Shown: positions 6,620-17,149, numbered from the stretch's first letter. The stretch: DNA of 64,000 nucleotides from Eutreptiella sp. 'Long Island Sound 2002' (GCA_964036045.1 OZ038382.1:111808578-111872577); one strand, 5' to 3'. A program made the numbers and translations. The notes: generated by a model not told the origin, from the letters alone.

Positions 6620-8866
6620 TGGTTGGTAGAACAGGAGTTTGAGGAGGTGGGCTTGGTCTGTTGGGGGCAGGGTTGCCGCATGCTGCAGGTATTTGTGGGT
6701 GCGGTATGTGAGCTGCTCAGCCGTCTTGGCAACGGCCGTCTGCTGCATGTGCGCCGCCGTGGCCTTGGGGTCCTCCGCGTGGGTGCGTAGCAAGGTGTAG
6801 ACGGCAGTGGGGACGAGTCCCCTGCGGACTGCCTCGAGCACCTCCGTCTGCTTGAGGACGCTGGTGAGTTGCTGGGTCGCCGGGGACTGCGCCAGCCATC
6901 CGGCGTGCTGTGCGATGGTGTGGGTTGGATTCCAGTCTGTGAGGGTGTCCAGTCCTCTGTACAGGGGGCAAGCCTTGAAGTGGTCCCATGTTTCTTCTTC
7001 CGCGTGGCTGCAGATGCATTTGGTGTGTCCTGCGGGGACGTGGATCGAGCGGCGCGTATACCATCGGTGGTATCGGGTGAAGAGGGGAAGTTGTTCGAGG
7101 GCGAGTTGGAGTCGGGGCTTTTGTAGGTGTGCTGAGAGGCTATCCGGGCGCAGGGCAGAGTAGTAGAGGGGGGTGTGGAAGGAGTCTTCGAGGCGTCGGA
7201 GGAGTTCGTTGTTCGCTGGGTGTCCCAGTGTGGTGGCCAGTTGCTGGATGGGTGTGGGGTAGTGGTACTGCTTGTCTCGATCCGTGTACGGCGTGTCCTC
7301 GGGCATCCATTGGGGGGGCTGTGTGGCCAGGGGTATCGGGAGCAGGTGCTGCAGGTGGCTGTGGTGTGGGGTGTCCAGTCGCACGCGTTCGTGCCCTGGG
7401 GTGTGGTTGGTGTTCTGGTGTTTGGCCTGCGTGTCTGCGCGTCCATTGCCGTATGCGTAGCGGTGTGACTCCTGCTTGACGATGTGTAGGGCGTCCTGGG
7501 GGTGCATGCCCTTGAAGGCCATCCATAGTCCCAACGCTTGTGTGGTGTGGCCGGACTCGAGTGCTTTGTGGAGGGGCAGGTCTGCAAGGCGCCTGGTGAG
7601 GTGGATGTCGACCGTGGCGTCCACGACTACCCAGATGTTGCGGGGCCGGACCGTCGTGGGTGGCGGTGTGGCGGTGACGGTGTCTGCCATGGTGCGCAGT
7701 TCGCCGTGGGAGGACGCCCCAAAGATGGTGGTCCCGGTGTGGTGTTCCACGTGGAGGCCGTCCGCGTGCCAGGTGATGCGCACGGAGGCGCAACCGACCG
7801 TGGGGGTGCGTTGCTGGGTGCCGGATGCGTCAGTGAAGTAGATGATGTCGGTGTCGCTGGGTATGGGTAGGCGGGCGATTGCTGTGGGGTGATAGACGTA
7901 GATGGGGTTCCCCTGGGTGGTTCTGGCGGTGATTTGCGTGGGTTGCAGTAGGGGCGCTGCATAGACGCCTATTCCCTGGGTGATGATGGCCTGGGCCCGT
8001 GGGGTGAGGCGGAGGAGGCCCCTGTCTGGGCGTCCCTGGGTGATATACGCGTACATCAGGTGGAAGAGGTATCCCGTATTGGGGTGGAACTTCTGGCACG
8101 TGATGGTCTGTCGCCGCTCCTTGTCGTCTTTGTCGCCGCGGAGGGTGGGGCATCTGTGCTGTAGGGGGCGCATGGGTGCCTCCTGAGGTCCTGCGCGGTG
8201 TGGGTCACAGCGGTCGTACTCCATGGCTACGCTGTCCGGGTCTGCCCGCTCGTTGGTGAACGTCCATGTCGCCGTGGGTGTTCGGGTCCAGGCTACGTGC
8301 GCCGGGTGGTCTGGGGGTACCGTGTGAAACCAGGGGGAGAGCCATGCCTGCTGGTCGGCGGTGGCGGCGGCGGTGGGGGTGCGGTAGTGGGTGGAGATGA
8401 GGTGCAGCAGGGGCCACGGAGTGTCGAGGGCTGCCGGGCCGCAGTGCCAGCACGTGCGTGGTATGCCCTGGTCACTGTGTCTGACTGGTGGTACATCGGT
8501 CTCCGGTGCATTGTGTTTGGGGATGGACCAGGGGGCATGGTGTCGCTGGACAGTGCGGGTAGCATGTTTGTGGCCGTTTGGTGCTAGTAGCAGGATGTAG
8601 GGTGGTGTCCAGCCTTCTGCTGACGGGGTGGGCTCCCCCTGCGTCGTGCCGCCGTCGTTGGGGGTCTCGTGCTCGCTCAGGCGGGGCCGGGGGTGCTGGC
8701 GCTGGAAGGCTATGTACGCCGTGTCGATGTCCTTGGGCCCCGGCATGTCGCGCCCTGCCTTCGTAGCACATGCGCGGAGGTACGCTTGGAAGACGTGGCG
8801 TGCTGGCCATTGTGGGTCGGAAAGGGACGGGGCGTGGTGGGCGTCGCATTGGGCCATGATCTTCAT
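6617..8866 (-). CDS. pol C-terminal part of E1: CCHH finger, RNase H, zinc-binding domain
   Basis: A 749-codon frame. Residues about 140-165 hold a C-x2-C-x12-H-x4-H finger (CWHC...PWPLLHLISTH). An RNase HI fold runs from about residue 340: the first Asp in YFTDASG (about 346), the Glu in SHGELRTMAD (about 388), the second Asp in VVVDATVD (about 416), and the final H and D in ESHRYAYGNGRAD (about 467-477), so all four catalytic acids plus the His are present. A C-x-C-x8-H-x4-C motif (CICSHAEEETWDHFKAC, about 615-632) matches the zinc-binding domain that follows RT/RNase H in many LINEs. The role would be removal of RNA during target-primed reverse transcription. It joins the upstream RT fragment in the same frame across one TAA. 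Without an RT palm the copy cannot be autonomous. Confidence 0.85.
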   Translation of the reverse strand: MKIMAQCDAHHAPSLSDPQWPARHVFQAYLRACATKAGRDMPGPKDIDTAYIAFQRQHPRPRLSEHETPNDGGTTQGEPTPSAEGWTPPYILLLAPNGHKHATRTVQRHHAPWSIPKHNAPETDVPPVRHSDQGIPRTCWHCGPAALDTPWPLLHLISTHYRTPTAAATADQQAWLSPWFHTVPPDHPAHVAWTRTPTATWTFTNERADPDSVAMEYDRCDPHRAGPQEAPMRPLQHRCPTLRGDKDDKERRQTITCQKFHPNTGYLFHLMYAYITQGRPDRGLLRLTPRAQAIITQGIGVYAAPLLQPTQITARTTQGNPIYVYHPTAIARLPIPSDTDIIYFTDASGTQQRTPTVGCASVRITWHADGLHVEHHTGTTIFGASSHGELRTMADTVTATPPPTTVRPRNIWVVVDATVDIHLTRRLADLPLHKALESGHTTQALGLWMAFKGMHPQDALHIVKQESHRYAYGNGRADTQAKHQNTNHTPGHERVRLDTPHHSHLQHLLPIPLATQPPQWMPEDTPYTDRDKQYHYPTPIQQLATTLGHPANNELLRRLEDSFHTPLYYSALRPDSLSAHLQKPRLQLALEQLPLFTRYHRWYTRRSIHVPAGHTKCICSHAEEETWDHFKACPLYRGLDTLTDWNPTHTIAQHAGWLAQSPATQQLTSVLKQTEVLEAVRRGLVPTAVYTLLRTHAEDPKATAAHMQQTAVAKTAEQLTYRTHKYLQHAATLPPTDQAHLLKLLFYQP

Positions 8867-8881
8867 CTGTGTTGGGGTGAT

Positions 8882-9685
8882 TTACATTATGGTGATGGTG
8901 GTCCCTACGAGGCGCAGGGTGTCCAACTCGCCTGCCGGGCGTCGGTGGATGTCGGTGTGTGTGGCCACGAGTGGCCCCTGTTGATCGCAGTGGTGGTTTG
9001 TTATGATGGCGTGTGTGTGGTGCGGTAGGAGGAGTTGTAGCTGGGCCCAGATGCCAGTGCCCACGGGGGTGGAGACGCCGTGTTGCGCCAGTATCCACCG
9101 GGGGCAGGTGTTGCGGGCCATTTGCGCTTCTTTTATGCGTATGGCTGCCGCCTCGCGAACTTCTGGTTGGTGGTTGTGTGTTACCCTGTGTAGGAGGTGT
9201 GCTGCGTGTTTGGCATAGGCCATGTCGACCAGGGCGCCCGTATTGTCTCCGTAGTAGCGCCAGTGGGCCATCATGGCCTCCTTGGGGAAAGACGTGGGCC
9301 AGCCTCCGTGTTGCGCCCATGCCTTCGTCACTTGCTGTCGAGCGTGGCGTAGTGCGTCTTGGGGGCGCGGGAGGGCCAGGGCTTGGTACCCGATGGCCGC
9401 GTTGAGCACTGCTTCCATGAAGTACGCCAGGCCCTGCGTAGACAGGAGGTCCCCCCTGGCAATTTTGGGTAGCCGGGCGAGGCGCTCTTCTAGCTTGCTT
9501 GGGAGTGTGATGTGGTGGTGCCGCGTGGCCTCTGTGACTCCCAGGTGGACTGTGGTGTCTTCCAGGTGTAGGGGTTCGCCTTTCCGGATGTGGGATGTGG
9601 GGCGTCCGCCAGCCCGACCGATTTGCGGGGGTGCACTAGGAGCTGGTGGGCGTCCAGGTAGGTTGTGGTGTGTGGATGCGTTTCG
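8882..9685 (-). pseudogene. 5'-truncated RT thumb/linker of E1 pol
   Basis: This continues the pol frame upstream of an in-frame TAA (8882-8884). The element-derived part starts with a segment equivalent to E3 residues just after FADD, in another frame (TTTYLDAHQLLVHPRKSVGL), so a frameshift lies near 9590. Then come EDTTVHLGVTEATRHHH, LSTQGLAYFMEAVLNAAIGY and HNHQPEVREAAAIRIKEAQM, which align with E3 and E2. RT motifs A to C are absent because the copy is truncated. In E3 the TAA position is a Tyr codon, so the stop is a mutation. Confidence 0.75.
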
Positions 9686-12580
9686 AAGTTTAATGTTACC
9701 TCCGGATTCCCCAATCTTGTGTCCGCCTTCGGCGGGCCATCCAAAATGGTGCATTGCGACTGACTCAGATGGCTCTTGACATCCCTTTTCTGAAGCATAC
9801 GCGCATAACAAGGGGTCATGAATAATGAACCGTTGGGACTGACTGAGATGGTGCATGACTCGCCTTGCCAATGTACATAGCACTGACAGAATGATACGCT
9901 CAAGCACACAGAGGGAGGCCATCAAGGCATCCTTGATTCAGAGCACTGCTGTCAATTGGCAGTCGCATACTATGTGCAACACTGTACGATGGGTTCCATG
10001 CACCAGCCAATTTGTGCACCTCTGAGTTCAGATACAACAGAACGAACTGGACCTGCTGCCAGCTATGACCTGATGTGCAGAATCCCTGTCGTTAAGCCCA
10101 GGTGATGACCCCAGTCCTCTGGAGCAAGTACAACCCCAGTCCTCTCCCCACGGCACTCCCCACAGAACGTCCAACTCGTGTTGACCACTGGGTGTTGTTA
10201 CTAGCCCAAGTCGTGTTGAGCTTTTGGCGATGTTGGCTGTTGAAACATGCAGGTAGAATCTCTGCAGGCAGAGAGAGAGCTAGCAGACTCTGGATAGGAG
10301 AGTCAAGCTTGCCTACCATCTGTTAGACTCTGCAATCCACGGGAGGGGGAAAATGTCATAGAAACCGCCATGGCGAGTACCCTCTGGATGTTGGGTAAGC
10401 GTCAGTATACCTGACAGCGAGTTTGCCGCATAGAACTCCCCCGAGAGTTTGCCGTCCGTGAGCCCTCTAATGTTGTGAAATGAGTGGCAGCGGTGTACAG
10501 CTGCAGGTGTGTTTTTCTCTGCCCATTGGCATAGGTACTGAGTTAACAACAGGGATATGTTGTCCTGCTACTTTACATTGAAGCCCACAGGGTTTTCTGA
10601 TGGACGTGCTGCAGGATATATAGCAACTGATCAACCTAGGATAGTCCATTGGTCTTTGGGATTAGCATGTATTAACCCTGTGTTTTGTGCCTGATGCCTT
10701 CTGCAAGTTTACCCCCATGTTGCCTTTTTGATGCATGGGGGTTGCCCCCCGGTGAGCATTACCCAAAGCAGCCTAACCACGGGCAAGAGCGTTCATGGCG
10801 TGCCGAAGTCCAAAGCAAGAAGAAGTATATATATACCCCCATGTTGCTTCCCGCTTACTCTCTCCGTTGAGGGTACTTTGAGCCGTGCGCTCAATTGGCA
10901 GGCTCAATTTGAATGAAAAAAGAGACGAGGAGGCTGGTGGATAGTAGAGTGAATACAGAGTCGACCGAGACCGGCGGGAGAAAATGTTTCCTTTGCCCTG
11001 TGCCGGCCGCAATTCAGGGGGAATAAGCTCTGCTTGGATCCATAAGTTGGCTCTTTACGGTCGTGTAGTATTTCCTCCCCTGCATAATGTCTTTGGTGCT
11101 GTCTTAGTTCTGATTTTGTGTGCTGACCTGAACAGCAAAAATTCAATTTACCTGATGTAGATGGTTAAGGTGATGGTAGCAATGATAAGCCTGGATTCAG
11201 GGCTGGAACTGAATCTTCTTGAGTGTTTTTGAATGGAATTGAATTTCTCTTGGAGTTACGTTTATCCTTGGAGTTCCCCCTGGCATGGGTGCCTCCTACC
11301 TTGCACGTGGGTTTTTTGAGCAGCCCCTGAATTTCATTTTGTTTCTATTTCCTTTTATTCAGCCTTGAGGAAGTTCGCCCTTCTGAGTGAGTGGGATACC
11401 TCAGGCAACACCCCAAGGATATGGGGTAGGTAAAATCCCTTCCTGCCTCTGTTTAGAGCGGTTTCTTGTGTTCTGCTGATACCCTGTGATGTACTCTGTG
11501 TAACCCTTTTTCCTGGATATCCAGGATAACTGTGAATTTCTTTGACAGTACTTAGACAGTCCTGAGTTTGTGGATGTACACTATGTTCGCATTCGAGGGT
11601 AACGCGAACCAAATGTCTGCACTCGGTTGGAATACTCGGTGTCTGCAACAACTCTTGGTGAATGCCTCCTCCCTTCCCCCACAGACAGAAGTCCTGAGCC
11701 AATATTCTGTCTGGGTACCTCTTTGTACGTTATTTACTCTGCTGATATTTTGTGTTGTATTGACTTCGCGCTTGCCCGACTTGCAAGCCTTATCATGTGC
11801 TCTGGTCAAGAGACATATTTTCTGATTTTGCAGCTGACCAGATGAGTCTAGCTGGACCTCTGCCTAACCTTATCTGTATCGCTCAGGGGCAGATTTCAGT
11901 TTTGTTCTTCTTCGTTTTCTATTTATGGATCTGCCAGAAATTTGTGTCTTCCTCGGATGTCCCATGTACTGTGTACAGTACTGAGGGAAGCCCGGGAGGG
12001 ACTTGGCTGCAGTTTTCATTTTTTTCCCCGTGGGCGAGACACCAATTACACACCACCACCTTCAGGTGTGCGTGTGGTCAGTACTTCAGGTGAGTTCAGA
12101 TTCAGATGTATTGCCCTGATAAGCTGTTGTTTTGCTGTTACTGCAAGGTGTACCAGGTGGGACCAGGTGCAGTTTCTGTGGTGACCTCTAGACAGGTTGT
12201 GTATGCAGTCTCCAGGAAGTGGGAGGGGGGGTCATTCAACCCCCAGGCAAAAGAATTCCGGATTTTCTGGTTCCGTACTGCTACTTATAACCTGAGGATG
12301 TTGTAACCTGGTGACCTTGCATGCCGCGTCTGCCTGCCATGTCTGCTCATTGTGTGCTGTCTAGCCCTCTGAGATTTTTCTTTCTTGCACTGCATGGAGC
12401 CAGTGAGTGTGCATAGGCGGCATGTGAAAAGGTGTCCCCCCTCAACACCCCCACTCGTGGTGTGTGGTCTGGGGGGGAGTAAGGAAAAGTCATTTTTCCC
12501 ATCACCTATGATTTTAGCAGCTGTTTTTTCCCAAAAATCAAATTTTCAGCAGAGGGAGGTTTTTCAAGGAAAATGACCTA
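9686..12580. other. intergenic DNA, no gene recognised
   Basis: AT-richer sequence with only short ATG frames of 60-115 codons that look random. Two short related segments (ATGGTGCATTGCGACTGACT at about 9750 and GGACTGACTGAGATGGTGCA at about 9836) sit next to the E1 boundary. No RNA gene, promoter or coding exon could be supported. Confidence 0.4.
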
Positions 12581-12589
12581 TTTTTTTGG

Positions 12590-12945
12590 TTTCTCGGGCC
12601 CCAAAAGGGAAAGGGGGGGGTTCCTTCTACCCGAGGTGTGTCCAAAAATATCACAAAATCTGAAATTTGGCCTATTTTGGGACATTTCTGCCTGCCCTGG
12701 GCTGGTCCTGCAGAATAGTGCTGCACACCAGTGTACCTGCCTATAGGCAGGAGAAACCCATGAAAGTAGGTTTTGTACCCAAAAAGACCGAGAGAAACCT
12801 TTCTTTTTAATTATACACCCCCAAAAAGGAGAGGGGGGTTCCTCCTACCCGACTGTTCTCGAAAAATTTCAAAAACCCCCAAATCTCGCATATTTGAGCG
12901 TATTGTGCCTGCTCCAGGCTGCTACTGCAGATTCTCAAAAATGTC
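12590..12945 (+). repeat. two diverged tandem copies of a ~185-bp sequence
   Basis: The string GGGGGGTTCCT(T/C)CTACCCGA followed by CAAAAA/CGAAAAAT...TCAAAA..C and then TGCCTGC(C/T)C(T/C)GGGCTG...CTGCAGA occurs at about 12615 and again at about 12828. No coding frame spans them. Confidence 0.5.
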
Positions 12946-13134
12946 CCCCTTGTTTTGCCTTCGGAAGTAGAGCACAGATCAATTTCTCGAAGTTTTCATT
13001 TAGTATGCCTGCAAGCAAAACATACCGTGCCAATGACGACTTAAAACAGTGCAGAAAACAAATGTCTGTCATGAAGGTTTGGTAATGTGTTGCCAATGTT
13101 TAAGAACAAAAACATTCTGAAAAAGGTGCAAACG

Positions 13135-13353
13135 TTTCGAACCAAGTGTATTGGGACGCCTTCTGTTGCTGCTCCTGTTTGTATTCTGTATTGTTCTGAT
13201 CTGTTACTGTCTTTGTATCTCGTTCCGAGATCTGCGATGGGCGGCAGTGCTTACGCAGTCCAGAATATTACAATTTCTCATCTTTTAATTTATTTTCCCA
13301 TCTCTGATTAGCTGGATTTTTTCTGTGCCTGACTAACCTAGACTCGCACGATT
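13135..13353 (+). repeat. dispersed repeat V, copy alpha (left part of V-U)
   Basis: Matches 23630-23888 in direct orientation, including TTCTGTTGCTGYTCCTSTTT, TTCTGATCTGTTACTGTCTT, GCAGTGCTTACGCAGTCCAG and CTGACTAACCTAGACT. Homology stops at the ATT (13351-13353) where the GTCAGG transposon begins. The U part resumes at 15019. Confidence 0.8.
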
Positions 13354-13375
13354 TGATTCGGGGCTGGCGACGTAA

Positions 13376-13690
13376 AGACGTCACGATGGCGTCAGGATTG
13401 CGTCAGGATAGCGTCAGGTTGGCGTCAGGATGGCGTCAGGATGGCGTCAGGATGCGTCACGATGGCTGTCAGGATGCGGTCAGGATGATGGGTAGTTTGG
13501 CGTCAGGATGGCGTCAGATTGCCTAAGGATGCGTCAGGATGGCGTCAGGGACACGCCACAATAGCGTCAGGATGGCGTTAGGGAGCATCAGAGTGGCGTC
13601 AGGATGGAGCGGGCTGGCGTCAGGATATTGTGGTGGCATCAGGATGGGGTCACGATAGCATCAGGATAGCGTCAGGATAGCGTCAGGATA
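13376..13690 (+). repeat. GCGTCAGGATGG minisatellite, block 1
   Basis: Degenerate 11-12 bp units of GCGTCAGGATG(G) with variants such as CATCAGGATGG and CGTCACGATGG fill the block. The TSD-bounded transposon contains it. Confidence 0.9.
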
Positions 13691-14159
13691 GCGCAACCCG
13701 GACCTGATGGCATCTCAGGGTGTCAATCAGGCCTCCGGGGTTGATACTTACCAGAAAAAGATTACACATAAAAGACAAAATGTTGTACAGGGTACAAACC
13801 TAATAGGAGTTTTGAACATTTTGTAGAAGGCTTTATGGCAGGGAATGCCGAAAATTGTTTTTTGAACAGAAAAATATCCTTTCTTTGTGAGATAAAGGTG
13901 GTTGATTTGAATAGCGGGTAGCGGGTACAACGGCAGCGAATCCCAAAAAGAAGAAAAACTTTTGCAAGAAAATTGTTGACAGGTATGCAAATTACAACTT
14001 TTCACAGATTATGTCCCCGCCATTTATACACAACGCCCATCATTGCTACAGTCAGAAACTTAATGAGGGAGGAAGAGTAAAGAAGTCGAAAAAGTGGGAA
14101 CAAGTTCATTCAGATCAAGCATGAGGTCACAATTTACCCGTAATCAGATTGTCCTGCGT

Positions 14160-14440
14160 TAGTCCAGGAGCGAATCATATCTATTGGTGTACACCGTGAC
14201 AGGGAAAAGGCAATGAGACAAGCCGCAGAATCTCAAGCCTCAATCTGGCAGGAAACTGAAAAAAAGATGCGTTGTGACTTACAACGTTTGCTGACGCAAG
14301 AAGAGCAAAGGAGGCGCGACGTCTAAATGGATAAGGCACACAACCAACGTCGAGCTGCTGAGGTGGATATGACTGAAGTGCAGTTGAGGCGCGAAGCGGA
14401 GCAAAAGCTATCCAAGGTATTGATGAGTGCGCTGTCTGTG
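14160..14440 (+). pseudogene. coiled-coil coding relic inside the DNA transposon
   Basis: One frame reads HRDREKAMRQAAESQASIW, then ETEKKMRCDLQRLLTQEEQR, a TAA, and then MDKAHNQRRAAEVDMTEVQL followed by RREAEQKLSKVLMSAL. The Q/E/R-rich heptad-like pattern on both sides of the TAA suggests one coiled-coil segment broken by a single stop. AAG|GTATTG after EQKLSK could be a 5' splice site. The gene of origin is unknown. Confidence 0.35.
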
Positions 14441-14496
14441 TGTCGTTTGTGAGTCAGTTTTTTTTGTTGAAATGGATAATGTTTGCAAAACTTGTA

Positions 14497-14515
14497 GGTA
14501 GGGTTAGGGTTAGGG
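14497..14515 (+). repeat. short TAGG/TTAGGG tract
   Basis: GTAGGTAGGGTTAGGGTTAGGG lies just before the second GTCAGG block. It has only two or three TTAGGG-like units, too few to call a telomere. Confidence 0.6.
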
Positions 14516-15000
14516 TGGCACCCAGGTACTCCAACTGGGCCTGGAGCTTCCAGGGCGGCACGGTGCGTCAGGAGCGCGTCAGCATGCGTCAGGATGCGTC
14601 AGGATGACGTCAGGATTGCGTCAGGATGGCGTCAGGATGGCGGCAGGATGACGTCAGGAATGTATTACGGATGGCGTCAGGTTGCGTCAGGATGCGTCAG
14701 GATGGCGTCAGGATGACGTCAGGAAAATGTCAAGACAGCGTCAGGATGGCATCAGGATGGCGTCAGGATGGCGTCAGGGAATGTCAAGATAGTCCAATGG
14801 CGTCAGGAATCTGTCAGGATTCGTCAGGATGGGGTCAGGATGGCGTCAAGAAGGCGTCAGGATGCGTCAGGATGGCGTCAGGCAAGCGTCAAATGTGTGT
14901 CGGGGTAGAGCTGTAGGCATCAGGAGCACGTCAGGATGCGTCAAGATGCGTCAAGAAGGCTTCAGGGTGGCGTAAAGGAGGCGTCAGGATGACGTGAAAC
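14516..15000 (+). repeat. GTCAGGATG minisatellite, block 2, with conserved leader
   Basis: A unique leader (CCAGGTACTCCAACTGGGCC, TGGAGCTTC, GGCGGCACGG) is followed by GCGTCAGGATG(G) repeats and GACGCGGGGCC. The same leader, repeats and end occur in inverted orientation at 57673-58200. Confidence 0.85.
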
Positions 15001-15018
15001 GACGCGGGGCCCGATTCA

Positions 15019-15285
15019 ATTAGGCCATGCCCGCCGTTTGTGTCGTCAGTTGGAGTCGATGTTGTGCACGACGCAACGTTTGATTAATTGTTATTGGTTG
15101 AAGCAACATCCGTCATGCATTCATTGCATTCATGCATGTGTCTCATTTCTCATATGTTGCGTAGCAAAGTGATCCAGATAGTACTTATGGAAGCATTGCA
15201 TTGTAGGATAACATAACATTGAGTGACGAGTGTATTCATACGATTGCCTTCTTCTTATTTCTTAGACACTATGCCGCGGTGATAG
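15019..15285 (+). repeat. dispersed repeat U, copy alpha (right part of V-U)
   Basis: Begins ATTAGGCCATGCCCGCCGTT and runs to CTTAGACACTATGCCGCGGTGAT. It matches 41147-41395 along nearly its whole length and 40211-40358 in part. Family A begins directly after it with a TAGG tail. Confidence 0.8.
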
Positions 15286-16640
15286 GTAGGTAGGGTAGGT
15301 CCTCTCGGGACTGGGGCTGCCCCCCAGGGCTGTCTTACCAAGGGGCTTTTGCTCACCCATCCACGGCCCTACTTCATGTGCTGCAACAAAGCGGCCCCCC
15401 CGCATTGGGGAAGAGCGCGGTCACCGCGAGCAGTACCCTACTGCGGATTCTACCCAGAGAGGTAACCCATGTTCGACCAAAGTCTCACATTCCTCTCCTT
15501 CGGGCGGATGATACGTGGGGTAGGGTCGCATCGCACATCCTCATCAACCTCCGGAGTCTGGGGCCCCGGTGCCCAGAGCCAGGCCACAGGCACTGTGCTG
15601 CAGGCACCCCCGCCTGGGTTTGTTTTGAGTAGGCGTGAGATGACTTGAAGAAGCCCGTGCTACGGGACTCGCATGCCGTGACGCGTACTCACGCCTCCTG
15701 ACTCGGTTGAGCTTGCGTCCTCCCCGGGGGCCGGGGGCTTGGTGCTGTTTGTCAATGTTAGCTGGGCTTTTGCGTAATCGTAGGGTTGCGGTGTTCTGTC
15801 GTGTCTATGGGTACCGTGGTCAGCGGGTGTGGCGCATCACGGTGTGGCCTACCCGTTTGACGCAATTCCTGTTTCGACCCGTGCACGCCTGGCTGGTTTA
15901 GTGTTGGCCGGATTGCGTGTGGTCTGTTTATGGGCAGGTCGAGGCTGCAGCTGCGGTGTGGTGGTGTGCGATGGTCTTGGCCGCCTCATGGTCGGTTTGG
16001 TTGGTTGGGGTTCCGATGTGCTGCTGCCGTAGTTGAATAGCCGGATGTTATTCGTGCAGCCGTGTCGTTTGCGTCGGCGCCGGTTTGTTGCATCTTGGGT
16101 CGTCCTATTGCAGCGTAGTGTAGTGTGTTTATGTTGGTCGGCCGGGTGTGTACTTGTAGAGTTGCGGTGTTCCGTCGTGTCCGTGGGCATGGTGGTCGGC
16201 GGGTGTGACGCACCATGTTATGTCCCACCCGTTTGACGCCGTTCCTGTTTCAACCCATGCACGCCTGGCTGGTTTAGTGTTGGCAGGCTCACGTGTGGTC
16301 TGTTTGTCGTCAAGTCGCGGCTGCAGCTGCGGTGTTGTTGGTGCGCGGTGGTCTTCCCCGCTCTATGGTCGGCTTGGTTAGCGTGGATTCCGTCCCTCTG
16401 CTTCCAGATATGGTTTCTGGTGCTGCTTTGTTCCTGCTGGTCCGTCCAATTGCAGTGTAGTGTAGTGTGGTAATGGTGGTAGGTCGGTTGCGTATTGGTG
16501 GAATTGCGGTGTGCTGTTGTGCTTGTGGGTGTGGTGGTTGGCGGGCGCGGCGCATCACGGTGTGGCCGGTGCGGCTGATTTGCGTGGGTTCCCTGTGTGT
16601 TTTGCCAGCCGCGTAGCTTGCTATGTGCTGCCTGGCTTCT
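15286..16640 (-). repeat. repeat family A with TAGG-type end and ~375-bp tandem units
   Basis: Starts AGGTAGGTAGGGTAGG, then a body matching the reverse complement of 40359-41146. From about 15780 it holds two-plus tandem units: CACGCCTGGCTGGTTTAGTG occurs at about 15885 and 16261 (period about 376) and GTTGCGGTGTTC at 15784 and 16163. If the tetranucleotide run is a 3' tail, the element points to the minus strand. No coding frame was recognised. Confidence 0.65.
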
Positions 16641-17149
16641 GGTTTTGACCCCTCCGTGACCCCTGCTGAGGGAAGTTTTGAAAATTGGTACGACATGCCC
16701 TGCCCCGCCCTGGAGCCGGCGTTACATGCACAACCCGTCATCTTGTACATCACGGTGCCCTTCGGATTCAGGTTCGGTCTCGCTTGTGCCGATCGTATGT
16801 ACATCCCCGTTGCTGGCAAAGCCCCTTCGCTTTGCTATCTTCTTCGCTGCATCTCCGTGTTCCCTATCGGAGCATCGGGGTGCTGTGCCTCCGTGGTGGT
16901 GTGGTGTTCGTGCTCGCATCCGCTGGCCAGTCGCATTGGCTCGGTTCGCGGGGTGCCGGTCTCGCTGTGCTCTGTGCCGTGCCGTGCTTCGCGGCTCTGG
17001 CGGCGTGTGCGTCGGTGTCTCATGGCGGTCGCCGGAGGTCAGGGTGCCTTGGCTTAGTGGCACACCGGCCTTTAGCGTGGGGTGGCGGTTCTCTGGCCCT
17101 CCCGTCGTAGTCGCCGCCACAAGCGTTCTGTAATCCGGTGCCCTGGTGT
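16641..17149. other. intergenic DNA, no gene recognised
   Basis: G/C- and T-rich sequence in which overlapping frames are open in several phases. None shows conserved motifs. Confidence 0.3.

Larger units (their letters stand above)
707..9685 (-). mobile_element. E1: 5'-truncated LINE-like retrotransposon
   Basis: A block of GC-rich DNA reads on the minus strand as: end of the RT domain, linker with CCHH finger, RNase H, CCHC-type finger, then ORFs X, Y and Z and a tail with no clear gene. The right limit (about 9680) is where similarity to element E3 stops, just after RT motif C; the DNA beyond it is AT-richer and unrelated. The left limit is uncertain: 707 is only where the 65-bp repeat ends, and no tetranucleotide tail or target-site duplication was found. 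Of the three copies it has the most intact downstream ORFs. Confidence 0.7.
13354..15018. mobile_element. 1,665-bp DNA transposon filled with GTCAGGATG repeats
   Basis: The left end TGATTCGGGG and the right end CCCGATTCA are imperfect inverted repeats; beyond them the similarity continues weakly through the ACGTCA region. The flanks are ATT (13351-13353) and ATT (15019-15021). A copy of the target repeat at 23876 reads GCATGATTAGGCCA with one ATT, which is the expected empty site. The interior holds two blocks of 11-12 bp GCGTCAGGATG(G) repeats (13376-13690 and 14563-15000), an AT-rich stretch, a coiled-coil coding relic and a short TTAGGG-like tract. No transposase was recognised, so it is probably non-autonomous. 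Confidence 0.65.

Noticed and set aside
3828-6620. 930-codon Pro/His-rich minus frame across X and Y of E1
   Set aside because: It overlaps X and Y in another phase; its composition follows from GGTGGT-type DNA, and the conserved motifs (zinc ribbon, WVPPIDWG) are in the other frames.
14497-14515. Telomeric TTAGGG repeat
   Set aside because: Only two or three units, inside a transposon with sequence on both sides.
13376-15000. CRISPR-like array
   Set aside because: The units are directly adjacent 11-12 bp minisatellite repeats without spacers of constant length, in a eukaryotic context.
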